Source: Planctomycetales bacterium (lineage in GTDB: Bacteria > Planctomycetota > Planctomycetia > Isosphaerales > Isosphaeraceae). Taken from it: a stretch of DNA of 64,000 nucleotides. Below the pieces are notes generated by a model. The model was not told the DNA's origin, searched no databases, and saw only the letters and a program-made list of their open reading frames with translations. The stretch is from contig DAIDKV010000206.1 of the NCBI GenBank assembly GCA_027449865.1, positions 62,001 to 126,000 on the forward strand, written 5' to 3'. Shown here piece after piece: positions 52,970 through 62,047 of this stretch (its first letter is position 1; every line of letters starts with the position of its first letter). The position numbers and the translations under genes are program-made.

Positions 52970-53538
52970 ACCCCGGGAGATGATGAGAAATCGGAGTGCC
53001 AAGTCTACCAATTTTGAAGCCCATCGCACAGGACTTGCGCAAAAAATGCGTCATCCCTGTCTATTCCGTCCCTAAATAACGCCACAACAGCGAAATTCAC
53101 ATGTATATTTCGTAAATGAGGCGGTTTGACACTCGGGCAAACGCACACGATCGGGCTTCCCCGGACCGAAATGTTTCGGAGCTTCCTCCTACAGGCGTCA
53201 GTCCTCTCGTCGATCGACGAGGGTCTTCCGCAGAAGCGAATATCTGGAATTCTTTGTAGGAGCCGGCTCCAGCCGGCGATCGACGCGAAAGCTTCGGCTT
53301 CGACCGCGTCGGGAGCTACAGGGGATCGGCCCTCTCGTCGATCGACGAGAGTCCTCCGCCGGAGTTTTCGATTTCGTGAGTCACGGATCGAGCCCGAGCA
53401 CCGTAGAATGGGGTGGAGCAAGCGGGCGGAGCAAGACGATCCGACCTCCCCGATCGATCACCCGGAACGGAACCGCCGCGGGGTCTGCAACGGACCCATG
53501 ACCGCACGAGCCGTCCGTCCGAACAGGGAGCGACACCC
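52970..53538. other. Long intergenic region with AT-rich leader and REP-like elements
   Basis: Positions 53060-53120 are AT-rich (probable promoter zone of the minus-strand gene). From 53202 to 53351 lie palindromes and a REP-like unit described separately. No protein gene is supported. Confidence 0.5.
53202..53316 (+). repeat. 115-bp direct repeat, left copy, with a REP-like unit
   Basis: This ungapped 115-nt segment matches 54862-54976 at about 90 percent (11 differences counted). It begins with the palindrome CTCGTCGATCGACGAG and contains a REP-like unit (53256-53280) starting GTAGGAGCCGGCTCC and ending CCGGCGAT. A further palindrome copy lies at 53332-53351. Confidence 0.85.
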
Positions 53539-54684
53539 ATGCGGGCGATGCATCGTTCTCAGGGCGTCCTGGTGGCGTGGATGATCCTGCTGACAGGCGC
53601 GCCGGCCCTGGCTCAGCACCGGGGCCCCGTCGAGCAGGCTCGGGGCGGTAGCGTCCATCCGGCTCTCCGGGGGAACCCGGCCGCGATGCCCCAGATCTCG
53701 CCTCAGCTCCAGAAGCAAATGGAGCAGCAATACCGCCAGGCCATGCAGCAAGAACAGGCCCAGATGGCGGCCATGGCGAAACAGGCCCAGCAGTTTCATC
53801 AACAACGCCTGCAAGCCTTCAACCAGTGGGCCAGGAACAACTCCGCCGCTCCCGGACCCTCCCAGGCCCGCGGTTTAAGCCATCTCCCGCAGTCGCCCAA
53901 CGCGTTCGCCGCCTGGTACAGAACGCAAAAGCGGCACAAGGCCATGAACCGATCCTACGATCCAGCCTTCGATCAGTATCGCGCCTACGAGAAAGCCCAG
54001 CAGGCCAGCCGACACCATCACATCCACTCGAATACCACGGCATCATCAACATCAACCGCGGCCGCGCACACAGTGCGGAAACCGCCGTCATCGACCCTGG
54101 CGAGCGCGCACCCCGGACGGGTGGTTCCCACGGTCCGAGCCCAGTCGTCCGCGTCCGGATCGAACGTGAGGAACGCACAGCAACCGACGACGCCACGGAG
54201 CCAGGCTCCCGTGTCGTCCGTTCCGCCAACGACGCTATCGTCGAACTCTCCGAACGCGACGAGCCCGATGCCTCAGCCGGTGGTTCCCGTGACCTCGGCT
54301 CCGTCGAGCAATCTCCAGCAGATGCCGCTCACGCAGATGACATTCGCCCCGCTCGCGAAGCCTCAGCAAATGCCACTGACCCAGATGACCTCCGCCCCGC
54401 TCGCGAATCCCCAGCAGATGTCGCTCTCGCAGATGACGTTCGCTCCGCTCGCGAAGCCTCAGCAAATGCCGCTGACCCCGATGAATTCGACCCTGTTCCC
54501 CATTCAGCAAATGCCGCTGACCCAGATCCAGAGCGCCCCGCTGCCGAAGCCCCAGCAAATGCCGCTGACCCAGATCAAGAATGCTCCGCTCGCGAAGCCT
54601 CAGCAACTGCCGCTGAGCCCGATCACCTCCACTCCGCTCACGAATCCACAGCCGCAAGCTCAGACGCCGTCGCAGGCCCCCTGA
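53539..54684 (+). CDS. Secreted protein with 16-residue C-terminal tandem repeats
   Basis: The 381-residue protein has a signal peptide (MHRSQGVLVAWMILLTGAPALAQ after a short MRA). A Gln/Met-rich helical region (about 55-100, QKQMEQQYRQAMQQEQAQMA) and a Ser/Thr/Pro-rich spacer follow. Seven tandem repeats of about 16 residues, consensus QQMPLTQMTFAPLAKP, run from residue 260 to 370 (DNA 54316-54648). The repeats differ slightly, one being 15 residues. No family is recognised; it may be a surface or matrix protein. The gene is flanked by the two 115-bp repeats. Confidence 0.7.
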   Translation: MRAMHRSQGVLVAWMILLTGAPALAQHRGPVEQARGGSVHPALRGNPAAMPQISPQLQKQMEQQYRQAMQQEQAQMAAMAKQAQQFHQQRLQAFNQWARNNSAAPGPSQARGLSHLPQSPNAFAAWYRTQKRHKAMNRSYDPAFDQYRAYEKAQQASRHHHIHSNTTASSTSTAAAHTVRKPPSSTLASAHPGRVVPTVRAQSSASGSNVRNAQQPTTPRSQAPVSSVPPTTLSSNSPNATSPMPQPVVPVTSAPSSNLQQMPLTQMTFAPLAKPQQMPLTQMTSAPLANPQQMSLSQMTFAPLAKPQQMPLTPMNSTLFPIQQMPLTQIQSAPLPKPQQMPLTQIKNAPLAKPQQLPLSPITSTPLTNPQPQAQTPSQAP

Positions 54685-54823
54685 CGCTCGCCCGATCGAC
54701 CGAGTTTGCCGAGAGCACCTGGACGGGATTCTTGAGACGAAGACGGTGGCAAGGATGCCGGGTTTTCCCTACCGGGCAAAAACGCCCGATCACGTGGAAA
54801 ACCCCATTTCAATGGAATTCTTT

Positions 54824-54848
54824 GTAGGAGCCGGCTCCAGCCGGCGAT
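54824..54848 (+). repeat. REP-like unit
   Basis: This 25-nt unit is identical to 53256-53280. It is followed by the perfect 20-bp palindrome CTCTCGTCGATCGACGAGAG at 54864-54883. Confidence 0.8.
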
Positions 54849-54861
54849 CGACGCGATACGA

Positions 54862-54976
54862 TCCTCTCGTCGATCGACGAGAGTCCGCCGCACAGGCGAA
54901 CATCTGGAATTCTTCGCAGGAGCCGGCTCCGACCGGCGATCAACGCGAAAGCTTCGGCTTCGACCGCGTCGGGAGC
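54862..54976 (+). repeat. 115-bp direct repeat, right copy
   Basis: This is the counterpart of 53202-53316, including a diverged REP-like unit at 54916-54940. With 54824-54848 it places two REP units head to tail 92 nt apart. Confidence 0.85.
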
Positions 54977-55024
54977 CGGATCTCCCGCCTGCAATGACCG
55001 GGCGCCATGACGTCGTGACTCGAC

Positions 55025-55945
55025 TCACCGCCGGGCTGGATTGTCGGGGCGAGGTCCGGCGTTGCCCTGACGGGGCATCTCGGCGGTCGGGTTGCGCACG
55101 ACCTGCCAGTTCTTGTAAACCCCGCCCTTGAAATACTTCTCTTCGATCGGCTTGTTCGGCCGCTGGTTGTCGAGGAAGAAGACCCGGCTACTCTTGCCGT
55201 CGGGCGAGATCAGCGCGATCTGCGAGGGGAGGAGGAATTTCTTGTCGAGCGTCAGGAAGGCCATTTTGAAGGTCTCGCGGTCGCCCTGGAGCTTCGGGAT
55301 CACCCGGACGAGGTAGAAATTGGCGTTCTCCTTGTCGAGGGTCATCGAGTAGCGGGCCTCGGCCTCGTCGGCCTTCATGTTGAAGAGGAACGGCAAGGGC
55401 CCTTCATCCAGGGCACGCTGACGCTCTCCCTTCGCCAGGGGGAAAATATAAATCTGCTTCCCCTCATGGAGATACTGCCAGACGGCGTCGTTCGAGCAGA
55501 TGATCGTCTCGGTGTGCGTCTTGAGCCGGGCGCCTGGCTTCTTCGGGTCGGGGACCGGAACGAGCTGTTTCTTGTCGTTCTCGGCGAGCTTCAGCCGGGA
55601 GAAATCCAGGTAGGCCAGCCCCGGACTCTGGAAATACGCGCTCCCCTCGTAGTGGACCTCGTCACCCCACCGAATGTCGCGGTCGACCCGGTAGATGCTC
55701 ACGGCGAGCGTCTTGAGCTTCTCGCTCTGCTTCGCCCAGGCATTGAGGAGCCACTTCATCCGCGAGCCGTCCGGATCGATCGCCGCGGGCGCCCGCTTCG
55801 CGGCCGGCTCGGGCAGGTGCGTCGGAGTTTGGGCCGGCGGTCGCGAGGCCGTCCCGCGCGCCGGTTGCTGGGCGGTCGCCGCGACGGGCACCGCCGCGAT
55901 CATCGCCGTTAGCGATACCCGAAGGATGATCCGCGATGGTCTCAT
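55025..55945 (-). CDS. Secreted TIGR03009-like (LolA-fold) protein
   Basis: The start is taken as MRPSRIILRVSLTAMIAAVPVAATAQ, a clear signal peptide; 306 residues. After a Pro-rich spacer the domain (about 65-285) runs MKWLLNAWAKQSEKLKTLAVSI ... VHYEGSAYFQSPGLAYLDFS and ends KPIEEKYFKGGVYKNWQVVR. This is the planctomycete TIGR03009 pattern, related to LolA-like lipid-binding proteins. Probable periplasmic location; role unknown. Confidence 0.8.
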   Translation of the reverse strand: MRPSRIILRVSLTAMIAAVPVAATAQQPARGTASRPPAQTPTHLPEPAAKRAPAAIDPDGSRMKWLLNAWAKQSEKLKTLAVSIYRVDRDIRWGDEVHYEGSAYFQSPGLAYLDFSRLKLAENDKKQLVPVPDPKKPGARLKTHTETIICSNDAVWQYLHEGKQIYIFPLAKGERQRALDEGPLPFLFNMKADEAEARYSMTLDKENANFYLVRVIPKLQGDRETFKMAFLTLDKKFLLPSQIALISPDGKSSRVFFLDNQRPNKPIEEKYFKGGVYKNWQVVRNPTAEMPRQGNAGPRPDNPARR

Positions 55946-56539
55946 GGCTCGATCCGCTCCCTTGACCTGAACAAACGCGACCCTCCGCCCACCGGAGGCC
56001 CCCGCGCCGCGGAACCCTATCACAGTCGCCCTGAAGCCACCAGACCAGACCCGCTCTGTCTCCCCGCGCGGCGGCTCTGCCTGGATCGTGGGCGTTGACG
56101 ATCGCACGGCCACCGATCCCAGCGTTTGGTAAAAAATACCTGATGTCGACCCTCCCAGCCTTTACCCGGAAGGCCGAAATTCCGCGAATTCGCGGGCGTG
56201 GCCCGTTTTTCCATAAACCCTCGACTTATGGCATGGTCTTTGCTACGGGAAGTGATCCGGAATCTGAGAAGATCGGGCGACGAATCCCCGACGGCCGATC
56301 GCGGCCGTCGCCGACTGGATGATGACGAGAGGAGGCAGACGATGCGGAGACCGCAACCGATCCGCGAGATCGCCCCGCCGGCCTGGCCGCTCCCCCTGAT
56401 CGCGATCGAGGCGAAGGGTCCGCGTCGGCGTTGTTCGGCTTGACACGGTTGTGTTCGCGGTTACGATGAGGTGGGATCTTCCGCTCCGAACGATCGGGCG
56501 GGCCCGGGATCGGTCCAGGCCAGTCCGAGGGGGCGGGCG
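55946..56539. other. Divergent intergenic region
   Basis: There is no convincing gene in 594 nt. An AT-rich patch at 56125-56145 and a good promoter candidate at 56440-56467 are the only signals seen. Confidence 0.45.
56440..56467 (+). promoter_or_regulatory. Good sigma70-type promoter candidate for the Memo-like gene
   Basis: Consensus TTGACA, a 16-nt spacer and TACGAT (four of six) lie 72 nt before the GTG start at 56540. Confidence 0.5.
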
Positions 56540-57862
56540 GTGAGCGAGCTCGAGACGCCGGCGGGCATCGACCCATCCCTGGAACGGCCGAGGCTCCGAC
56601 CGCTGAACGCCCGGCGGATCGACCACCAGGGCCAGGCCCACGTGATGCTCCACGATCCGGCCGGAGTGGTCACGCAGCCCGTTTTGATCCCTCTCGACGG
56701 CTACGCCCGCATCTTACGCCATTTCGACGGCCAGTCGTCCTTGCCCGAGATCCAGGCCCGGGCGCTCCAGGAAACCGGACAGTTCGTCCCGATGAAGGAT
56801 CTCCGCGACCTGGTCCGCCGGCTCGACGAGTCGATGATCCTCGACGGCCCGGCCTTTGGCCTGTTCCTCGAACAGTATCGCCAGGGCCGCCAGCGACCTC
56901 CGGCGATGGCCGGTCGGTCGTATGCCGGCTCGCTCCGGGCGCTTCAGGCGCAGATGGAGCAGCTCTTCGTCGGCCGCGACGGCTCGGGATCGCCCAGGCT
57001 CGACCCAACATCCCCGCTCGACGGCTTTCGCGGCATCCTCAGCCCGCACATCGACTTCCACCGCGGCGGGCCGGTCTACACCTGGTCGTATCGCGAGCTG
57101 GTCGAGAGGTCTCCGGCGACCACTTTCGTTATCCTGGGTGTGGCGCACCAGTACTGTCGACGCCGATTCGCCCTGACCTACAAGGACTTTGAGACACCCC
57201 TCGGCGTCGCCCGGACCGATCGGGCGTACGTCGAGGCCCTGGCCGCGATCGCCGGCCGCGACCTCTTCGACGACGAACTGGTCCACCGGACCGAGCACTC
57301 GATCGAGTTCCAGGTGGTCTTTTTGCAATACCTGCTTGGCGGTCGCCGTGATTTCTCGATCGTCCCGATCCTCGTCGGCTCGTTCCACGACCTGATGGAG
57401 TCGGGTGTCGATCCGATCGCCGATCCCGAAGTCGCGCGGTTCATCGAGGCGCTCCAGACGGTTGAGGCGAGCCGGGGTCGATCGGTCGCTTACATCGGCG
57501 GGATCGACCTCTGCCACGTCGGCCCGGAATTCGGCGACACGCATCCGGTCGATCCGATCCTCCAGGAGGAGCTTCGCCGGTTCGACCGCGAGATGCTCGA
57601 CCGGGCCGCGTCCGGCGACGCCGAGGGGTGGTTCCGGACCGCCGGCGCGATCGGCAACCGATGGCGTGTCTGCGGCCTCGCGGCCACCTACACCTTCCTC
57701 CACGCGATCGGCCCGGCGCAAGGTCGACTCCTCCGCTACAATCAGGCCATCGACTCCCGCCGAACCTGCTGTGTAACCTTCGCCAGCATGGCTTTTCAGG
57801 CATCGGAACCGGCGATGCCGCCGGAATCCGCGGCCCTGGGACACGTTGCCCCGACATCCTGA
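56540..57862 (+). CDS. Memo-like protein (AmmeMemoRadiSam system protein B)
   Basis: The start is the GTG at 56540 (SELETPAGIDPSLERPRLRP) with a G-rich ribosome binding site; 440 residues. A planctomycete-type N-terminal domain (about 1-130, VLIPLDGYARILRHFDGQSS) is followed by the Memo domain (about 130-420). Metal-site motifs are SPHIDFHRGGPVYTWSY, HRTEHSIEFQVVFLQ and IGGIDLCHVGPEF. In other bacteria, Memo proteins occur with AMMECR1 and a radical SAM protein; neither is adjacent here. Confidence 0.85.
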   Translation: MSELETPAGIDPSLERPRLRPLNARRIDHQGQAHVMLHDPAGVVTQPVLIPLDGYARILRHFDGQSSLPEIQARALQETGQFVPMKDLRDLVRRLDESMILDGPAFGLFLEQYRQGRQRPPAMAGRSYAGSLRALQAQMEQLFVGRDGSGSPRLDPTSPLDGFRGILSPHIDFHRGGPVYTWSYRELVERSPATTFVILGVAHQYCRRRFALTYKDFETPLGVARTDRAYVEALAAIAGRDLFDDELVHRTEHSIEFQVVFLQYLLGGRRDFSIVPILVGSFHDLMESGVDPIADPEVARFIEALQTVEASRGRSVAYIGGIDLCHVGPEFGDTHPVDPILQEELRRFDREMLDRAASGDAEGWFRTAGAIGNRWRVCGLAATYTFLHAIGPAQGRLLRYNQAIDSRRTCCVTFASMAFQASEPAMPPESAALGHVAPTS

Positions 57863-57967
57863 CCCAAGGATTCACGAGCCCGATGATTCCGTCCGGTTTG
57901 TGATGGCTGGGGTTCGCCGATCTTTTGTCGAAGGGCGCGCCGGGTCGTGACCGTGTCGATAGCCCGT

Positions 57968-58044
57968 GTAGGAGCCAGCACCAGCTGGCGATCCGGACGT
58001 AGCCAAAACCGACGCGAAGATCGCCGGCTGGAGCCGGCTCCTAC
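57968..58044. repeat. Inverted REP doublet (REPIN-like)
   Basis: A forward REP (57968-57992, GTAGGAGCCAGCACCAGC then TGGCGAT) faces an inverted one (58020-58044) whose reverse complement is exactly the 25-nt unit of 53256-53280. The spacer is 27 nt. Confidence 0.75.
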
Positions 58045-58093
58045 ATCGGCTAGCGTCCCGGACGTAGCCAAACCCGACGCGAAGATCGCCGGC
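57995..58093 (+). repeat. 34-nt direct repeat beside the REP doublet
   Basis: Positions 57995-58028 and 58060-58093 differ at a single base. Each starts GGACGTAGCCAAA and ends GATCGCCGGC. The second copy carries a truncated REP. Confidence 0.75.
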
Positions 58094-58281
58094 GGAAACT
58101 CTCGGAAGTCAAACGATCGGCCAATCGCGAAGGACCCGAACCATGGCCCGTGGAGGATTTTAACCGAGGAAAACGCGCATCGGTCATGCACGACCAGTGG
58201 CCAGCACCGTGGACCCGCCCGTGGTGAAAAGAAAACAGACCGTGGGAGACTCCAAGATCCCACAATCCCACATCCAGTCAC

Positions 58282-58311
58282 TTGACAGTGTGCCTACAAC
58301 ACATTTACTAA
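58282..58311 (+). promoter_or_regulatory. Possible promoter upstream of the small lipoprotein gene
   Basis: Consensus TTGACA, an 18-nt spacer and TACTAA (three of six) lie 140 nt before the lipoprotein start, in an AT-rich patch. Confidence 0.35.
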
Positions 58312-58452
58312 CCATTCGCATTCCCGCCACGAAAGAATTGGGTCGAAATCAGGTGCGCCAGACGAATCCGGACCAATCCCCCGACCTCGGTCAGGGGACG
58401 GGATCGGTGTTTCGTCATCGGCACTCCGGTGTGATCAAGGATTTATTGAACG

Positions 58453-58674
58453 ATGCGAAGAACTGGAAAGCGGTTTGCGATCGCGGTGCGGGCGTCGATC
58501 TTCTCGCTGGCCATTGGATCCCTGGTGCTCCAGGCGGGCTGCGACGATTCGGGCTCGCCCCAGACGGAGCAGGCAAACAAGGACCAGGCCGATGCTTACA
58601 AGAAGCAGATGGCCGAAATGAAAAAGGCCGGCAAGGTCGGCCCCGCGGCTGGCGGCAAGACCCAGTCTCGGTAA
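58453..58674 (+). CDS. Small lipoprotein preceding DUF1559
   Basis: The 73-residue protein has a lipoprotein signal ending LVLQAGC (Cys about residue 29). A short charged peptide follows (ANKDQADAYKKQMAEMKKAG), ending in a Gly/Ala tail. It has no domain. With the DUF1559 gene 138 nt downstream it repeats the lipoprotein-DUF1559 pairing of the 11-13 kb region. Confidence 0.65.
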   Translation: MRRTGKRFAIAVRASIFSLAIGSLVLQAGCDDSGSPQTEQANKDQADAYKKQMAEMKKAGKVGPAAGGKTQSR

Positions 58675-58812
58675 CGCGATCGACCGATCGGTGGGCCGAC
58701 GCCCGAACGTCTCGCCGATCGTTGGCCTTCGCTTCGGGACCATCAGGACACATTTTCCTCATCGTTTCTCCAACAGTTCATTTCGTGTTTTCCCCCTGAG
58801 GAGTGATCGCGG

Positions 58813-59856
<1,044 letters not shown>

Positions 59857-59959
59857 TCATCCTGATACGGAGACCGGCGCCGAAGGCCGGGGATGGGGCG
59901 TTCGACCGCCATCGAGCGGTCGAAGGTCCGATCCCCGGTCGCGCGCGCCGGGCGTTCGA

Positions 59960-61834
59960 ATGAGCGAAGGACCAGCCCCCGCAACGGTGAATTCAGCCCG
60001 GCCTGGCCCGATCGACCTGCTTCTGCTGGCGGCCTGGTGCGGCCCGATGGCCGGCGCGCTGGAGGTGCTGGCCCGGGTCGGACCTGGCCTTTCGGGCCGG
60101 CTCTACCTCGTCACCCGCCACTTCGTCTGGGTGGTCCCGGCGATCGACGCGGCCATCTTCGCCCTTCTGGGCCTGGCCTGCGCGGCGGCGGCCCGGATCT
60201 GGCCGCGATCGGCCTGGGCCTCGACCCGACTTCTGATCTCGCTGGCGATCCTACCCACCCTCATGATCGCCGGGCCAGGCGTGCTGGCCGAAGCCTGGAT
60301 GCTCGTGGCGATGGGCCTCGCCTTCCAGGTCGCCCCGTGGCTCGAACGCAATCCGGCCACCTGGCGGCGCCGGGGCCGGCGCGCCTGGCCGGTCCTGCCG
60401 ATGCTGATCGCGGCGGCCGGGGGATGGGTCGTCGGCTCCGACCGGCTGGCCGAGTGGCGCGAGTCGAGGCGCCCGATCCCCACGCCCCGGCCGCCGAACG
60501 TCCTGCTGGTGGTCCTGGACACGGTCCGCGCCGACCGGTTGAGCCTCCACGGCTACACCCGGCCGACAAGTCCCACGCTTGTCGAGCTATCGAAACGCGG
60601 CATCCGGTTCGATCAGGCTCGATCCACAGCACCCTGGACGCTCGCCTCGCACGCGACGATCCTGACCGGTCAGTGGCCGCACGATGTGGACGCCCGGTGG
60701 TTAACCGCGATCCGGGGCGGCGTCCCGACGCTCGCCGGGTTCCTCGGCGGGCTCGGCTACGCGACGGCCGGCTTTGTCGCCAACACGATCTATTGCTCGT
60801 ACGATAGTGGCCTCGCCCGCGACTTCGGCCATTACGAGGACCACGTCTTCCGCGACTGGGCCACCCCGCGGGCCTCTCGTCTGTTCGAGATGGGGGTGAA
60901 CCTGGTCGGATGGGTGGCGCCGGGGTGGACGATCCGACGGATCCAGGTCGGTGACCGCAAGGACGCCTCGATCATCAACCGAGAACTTCTCGACTGGCTG
61001 GATCGCCGGAGCGAGCCCCATCGGCCCTTCTTCGCGTTCCTCAATTATGTGGATGCGCACGCGCCTTACGTGCTACCCATGGGCGTCCCATACCAGTTCG
61101 GCGACGGACCGAGAACCGAGGGCGAATACTTCTTCCTGCTCGATGGCTGGATTCACACCGACCGGGAGAAGCTGCCACCACCCGCGCTCACGATGGCGCG
61201 CAACGCCTACGACGACTGCCTGGCCTATCTCGACGCGCAGCTTGGCAAGCTCTTCGACGCGTTGAAGCGACGGGGCGAACTCGATCGGACGTTGATCGTG
61301 GTGGTGGCCGACCACGGCGAGGGGCTCGGCGAGCACGGACTCTACGACCACGGCGAGAGTCTCTATCGAACGGAGATCCACGTACCGCTGGTGATCGTCC
61401 CGCCGGGCGGACGAAGTTCACCCTCGGTGGTTCGCGAAGTGGTGAGCCTGCGGGACCTTCCGGCGACGATCGCCGAGCTGGCGGCGCCCGGGGCGCGGTC
61501 GCCGTTTCCGGGCCGGTCGCTCGCGCGCACCTGGGCCCCGCAGCCGACCGCCCCGGGACCCGACGCGAGCCCGGCTTTCTCGGAGCTATCGGAGCCCAAT
61601 CCAATCGACCCGAACCAGGGCCGAGCCCCGGTGCGCCGAGGCCCGCTGGCCGCGATCGCCCAGGGAGACTATGTGCTCATCCGCAACGCCGGCGATGACC
61701 GCGTCGAGCTCTACAACGAGCGTGAGGATCCCCGCGAGCTGATCGACCGATCGCGATCCCCGGCGATGACTCCGGTCGTCGACCGCCTGCGATCGACGCT
61801 GGATCGCCTCGCACCCGCTCCACCGGGGCGTTGA
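59960..61834 (+). CDS. Membrane-bound sulfatase/alkaline phosphatase-superfamily protein
   Basis: The 624-residue protein has four hydrophobic segments in the first 165 residues. The sulfatase domain follows (about 175-600, PPNVLLVVLDTVRADRLSLH). Metal ligands include the Asp in LLVVLDTVRADRLS and the late VVADHGEGLGEHGLYDH. At the nucleophile position it reads STAPWTLASHATILTG, without the Cys or Ser of the C/S-x-P-x-R maturation motif; a Thr/Ser could act directly, as in phosphotransferase relatives. It may hydrolyse or transfer phosphate or sulfate at the membrane. Confidence 0.8.
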   Translation: MSEGPAPATVNSARPGPIDLLLLAAWCGPMAGALEVLARVGPGLSGRLYLVTRHFVWVVPAIDAAIFALLGLACAAAARIWPRSAWASTRLLISLAILPTLMIAGPGVLAEAWMLVAMGLAFQVAPWLERNPATWRRRGRRAWPVLPMLIAAAGGWVVGSDRLAEWRESRRPIPTPRPPNVLLVVLDTVRADRLSLHGYTRPTSPTLVELSKRGIRFDQARSTAPWTLASHATILTGQWPHDVDARWLTAIRGGVPTLAGFLGGLGYATAGFVANTIYCSYDSGLARDFGHYEDHVFRDWATPRASRLFEMGVNLVGWVAPGWTIRRIQVGDRKDASIINRELLDWLDRRSEPHRPFFAFLNYVDAHAPYVLPMGVPYQFGDGPRTEGEYFFLLDGWIHTDREKLPPPALTMARNAYDDCLAYLDAQLGKLFDALKRRGELDRTLIVVVADHGEGLGEHGLYDHGESLYRTEIHVPLVIVPPGGRSSPSVVREVVSLRDLPATIAELAAPGARSPFPGRSLARTWAPQPTAPGPDASPAFSELSEPNPIDPNQGRAPVRRGPLAAIAQGDYVLIRNAGDDRVELYNEREDPRELIDRSRSPAMTPVVDRLRSTLDRLAPAPPGR

Positions 61835-61895
61835 AGCAGAAAATGGAATAGTCACACAAAATGCATCATATCAATTTCACTATTCTTATTGCATG

Positions 61896-61968
61896 ATACT
61901 GAATCATGAATACTTAATTAGTTGTATAGTACTTTATGCAATTCTGAATCTGCAATCTTGAATCTCTT
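61896..61968 (+). repeat. Heptad array 4
   Basis: Two short runs of 7-bp units lie in an AT-rich gap. Those at 61896-61916 are ATACTGA, ATCATGA and ATACTTA. Those at 61941-61968 are ATTCTGA, ATCTGCA, ATCTTGA and ATCTCTT. The second run is out of phase with the first. Confidence 0.65.
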
Positions 61969-62047
61969 TCACTCTCATGGATTTCGCAAACTTACCGCGT
62001 TTCTGCGTAAAACACCGGATTCCCCGAGGACGACGGACAAGGGCGTC

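Larger units (their letters stand above)
54685..55024. other. Intergenic region filled by REP-like repeats
   Basis: Apart from the repeats listed (54824-54976) nothing else is seen; the flanking genes are convergent. Confidence 0.5.
57863..58452. other. Intergenic region with a REP doublet and promoter candidate
   Basis: No gene is supported. It carries the inverted REP pair (57968-58044), a 34-nt direct repeat, and an AT-rich promoter-like stretch before the next lipoprotein gene. Confidence 0.5.

Noticed and set aside
54316-54648. CRISPR array
   Set aside because: The 48-bp periodicity is coding and has no separate unique spacers.
53826-54827. 333-residue frame overlapping the tandem-repeat protein in another phase
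   Set aside because: Its repeats are the DNA repeats of the secreted protein gene read in the wrong frame. The other frame has a signal peptide and better sequence.
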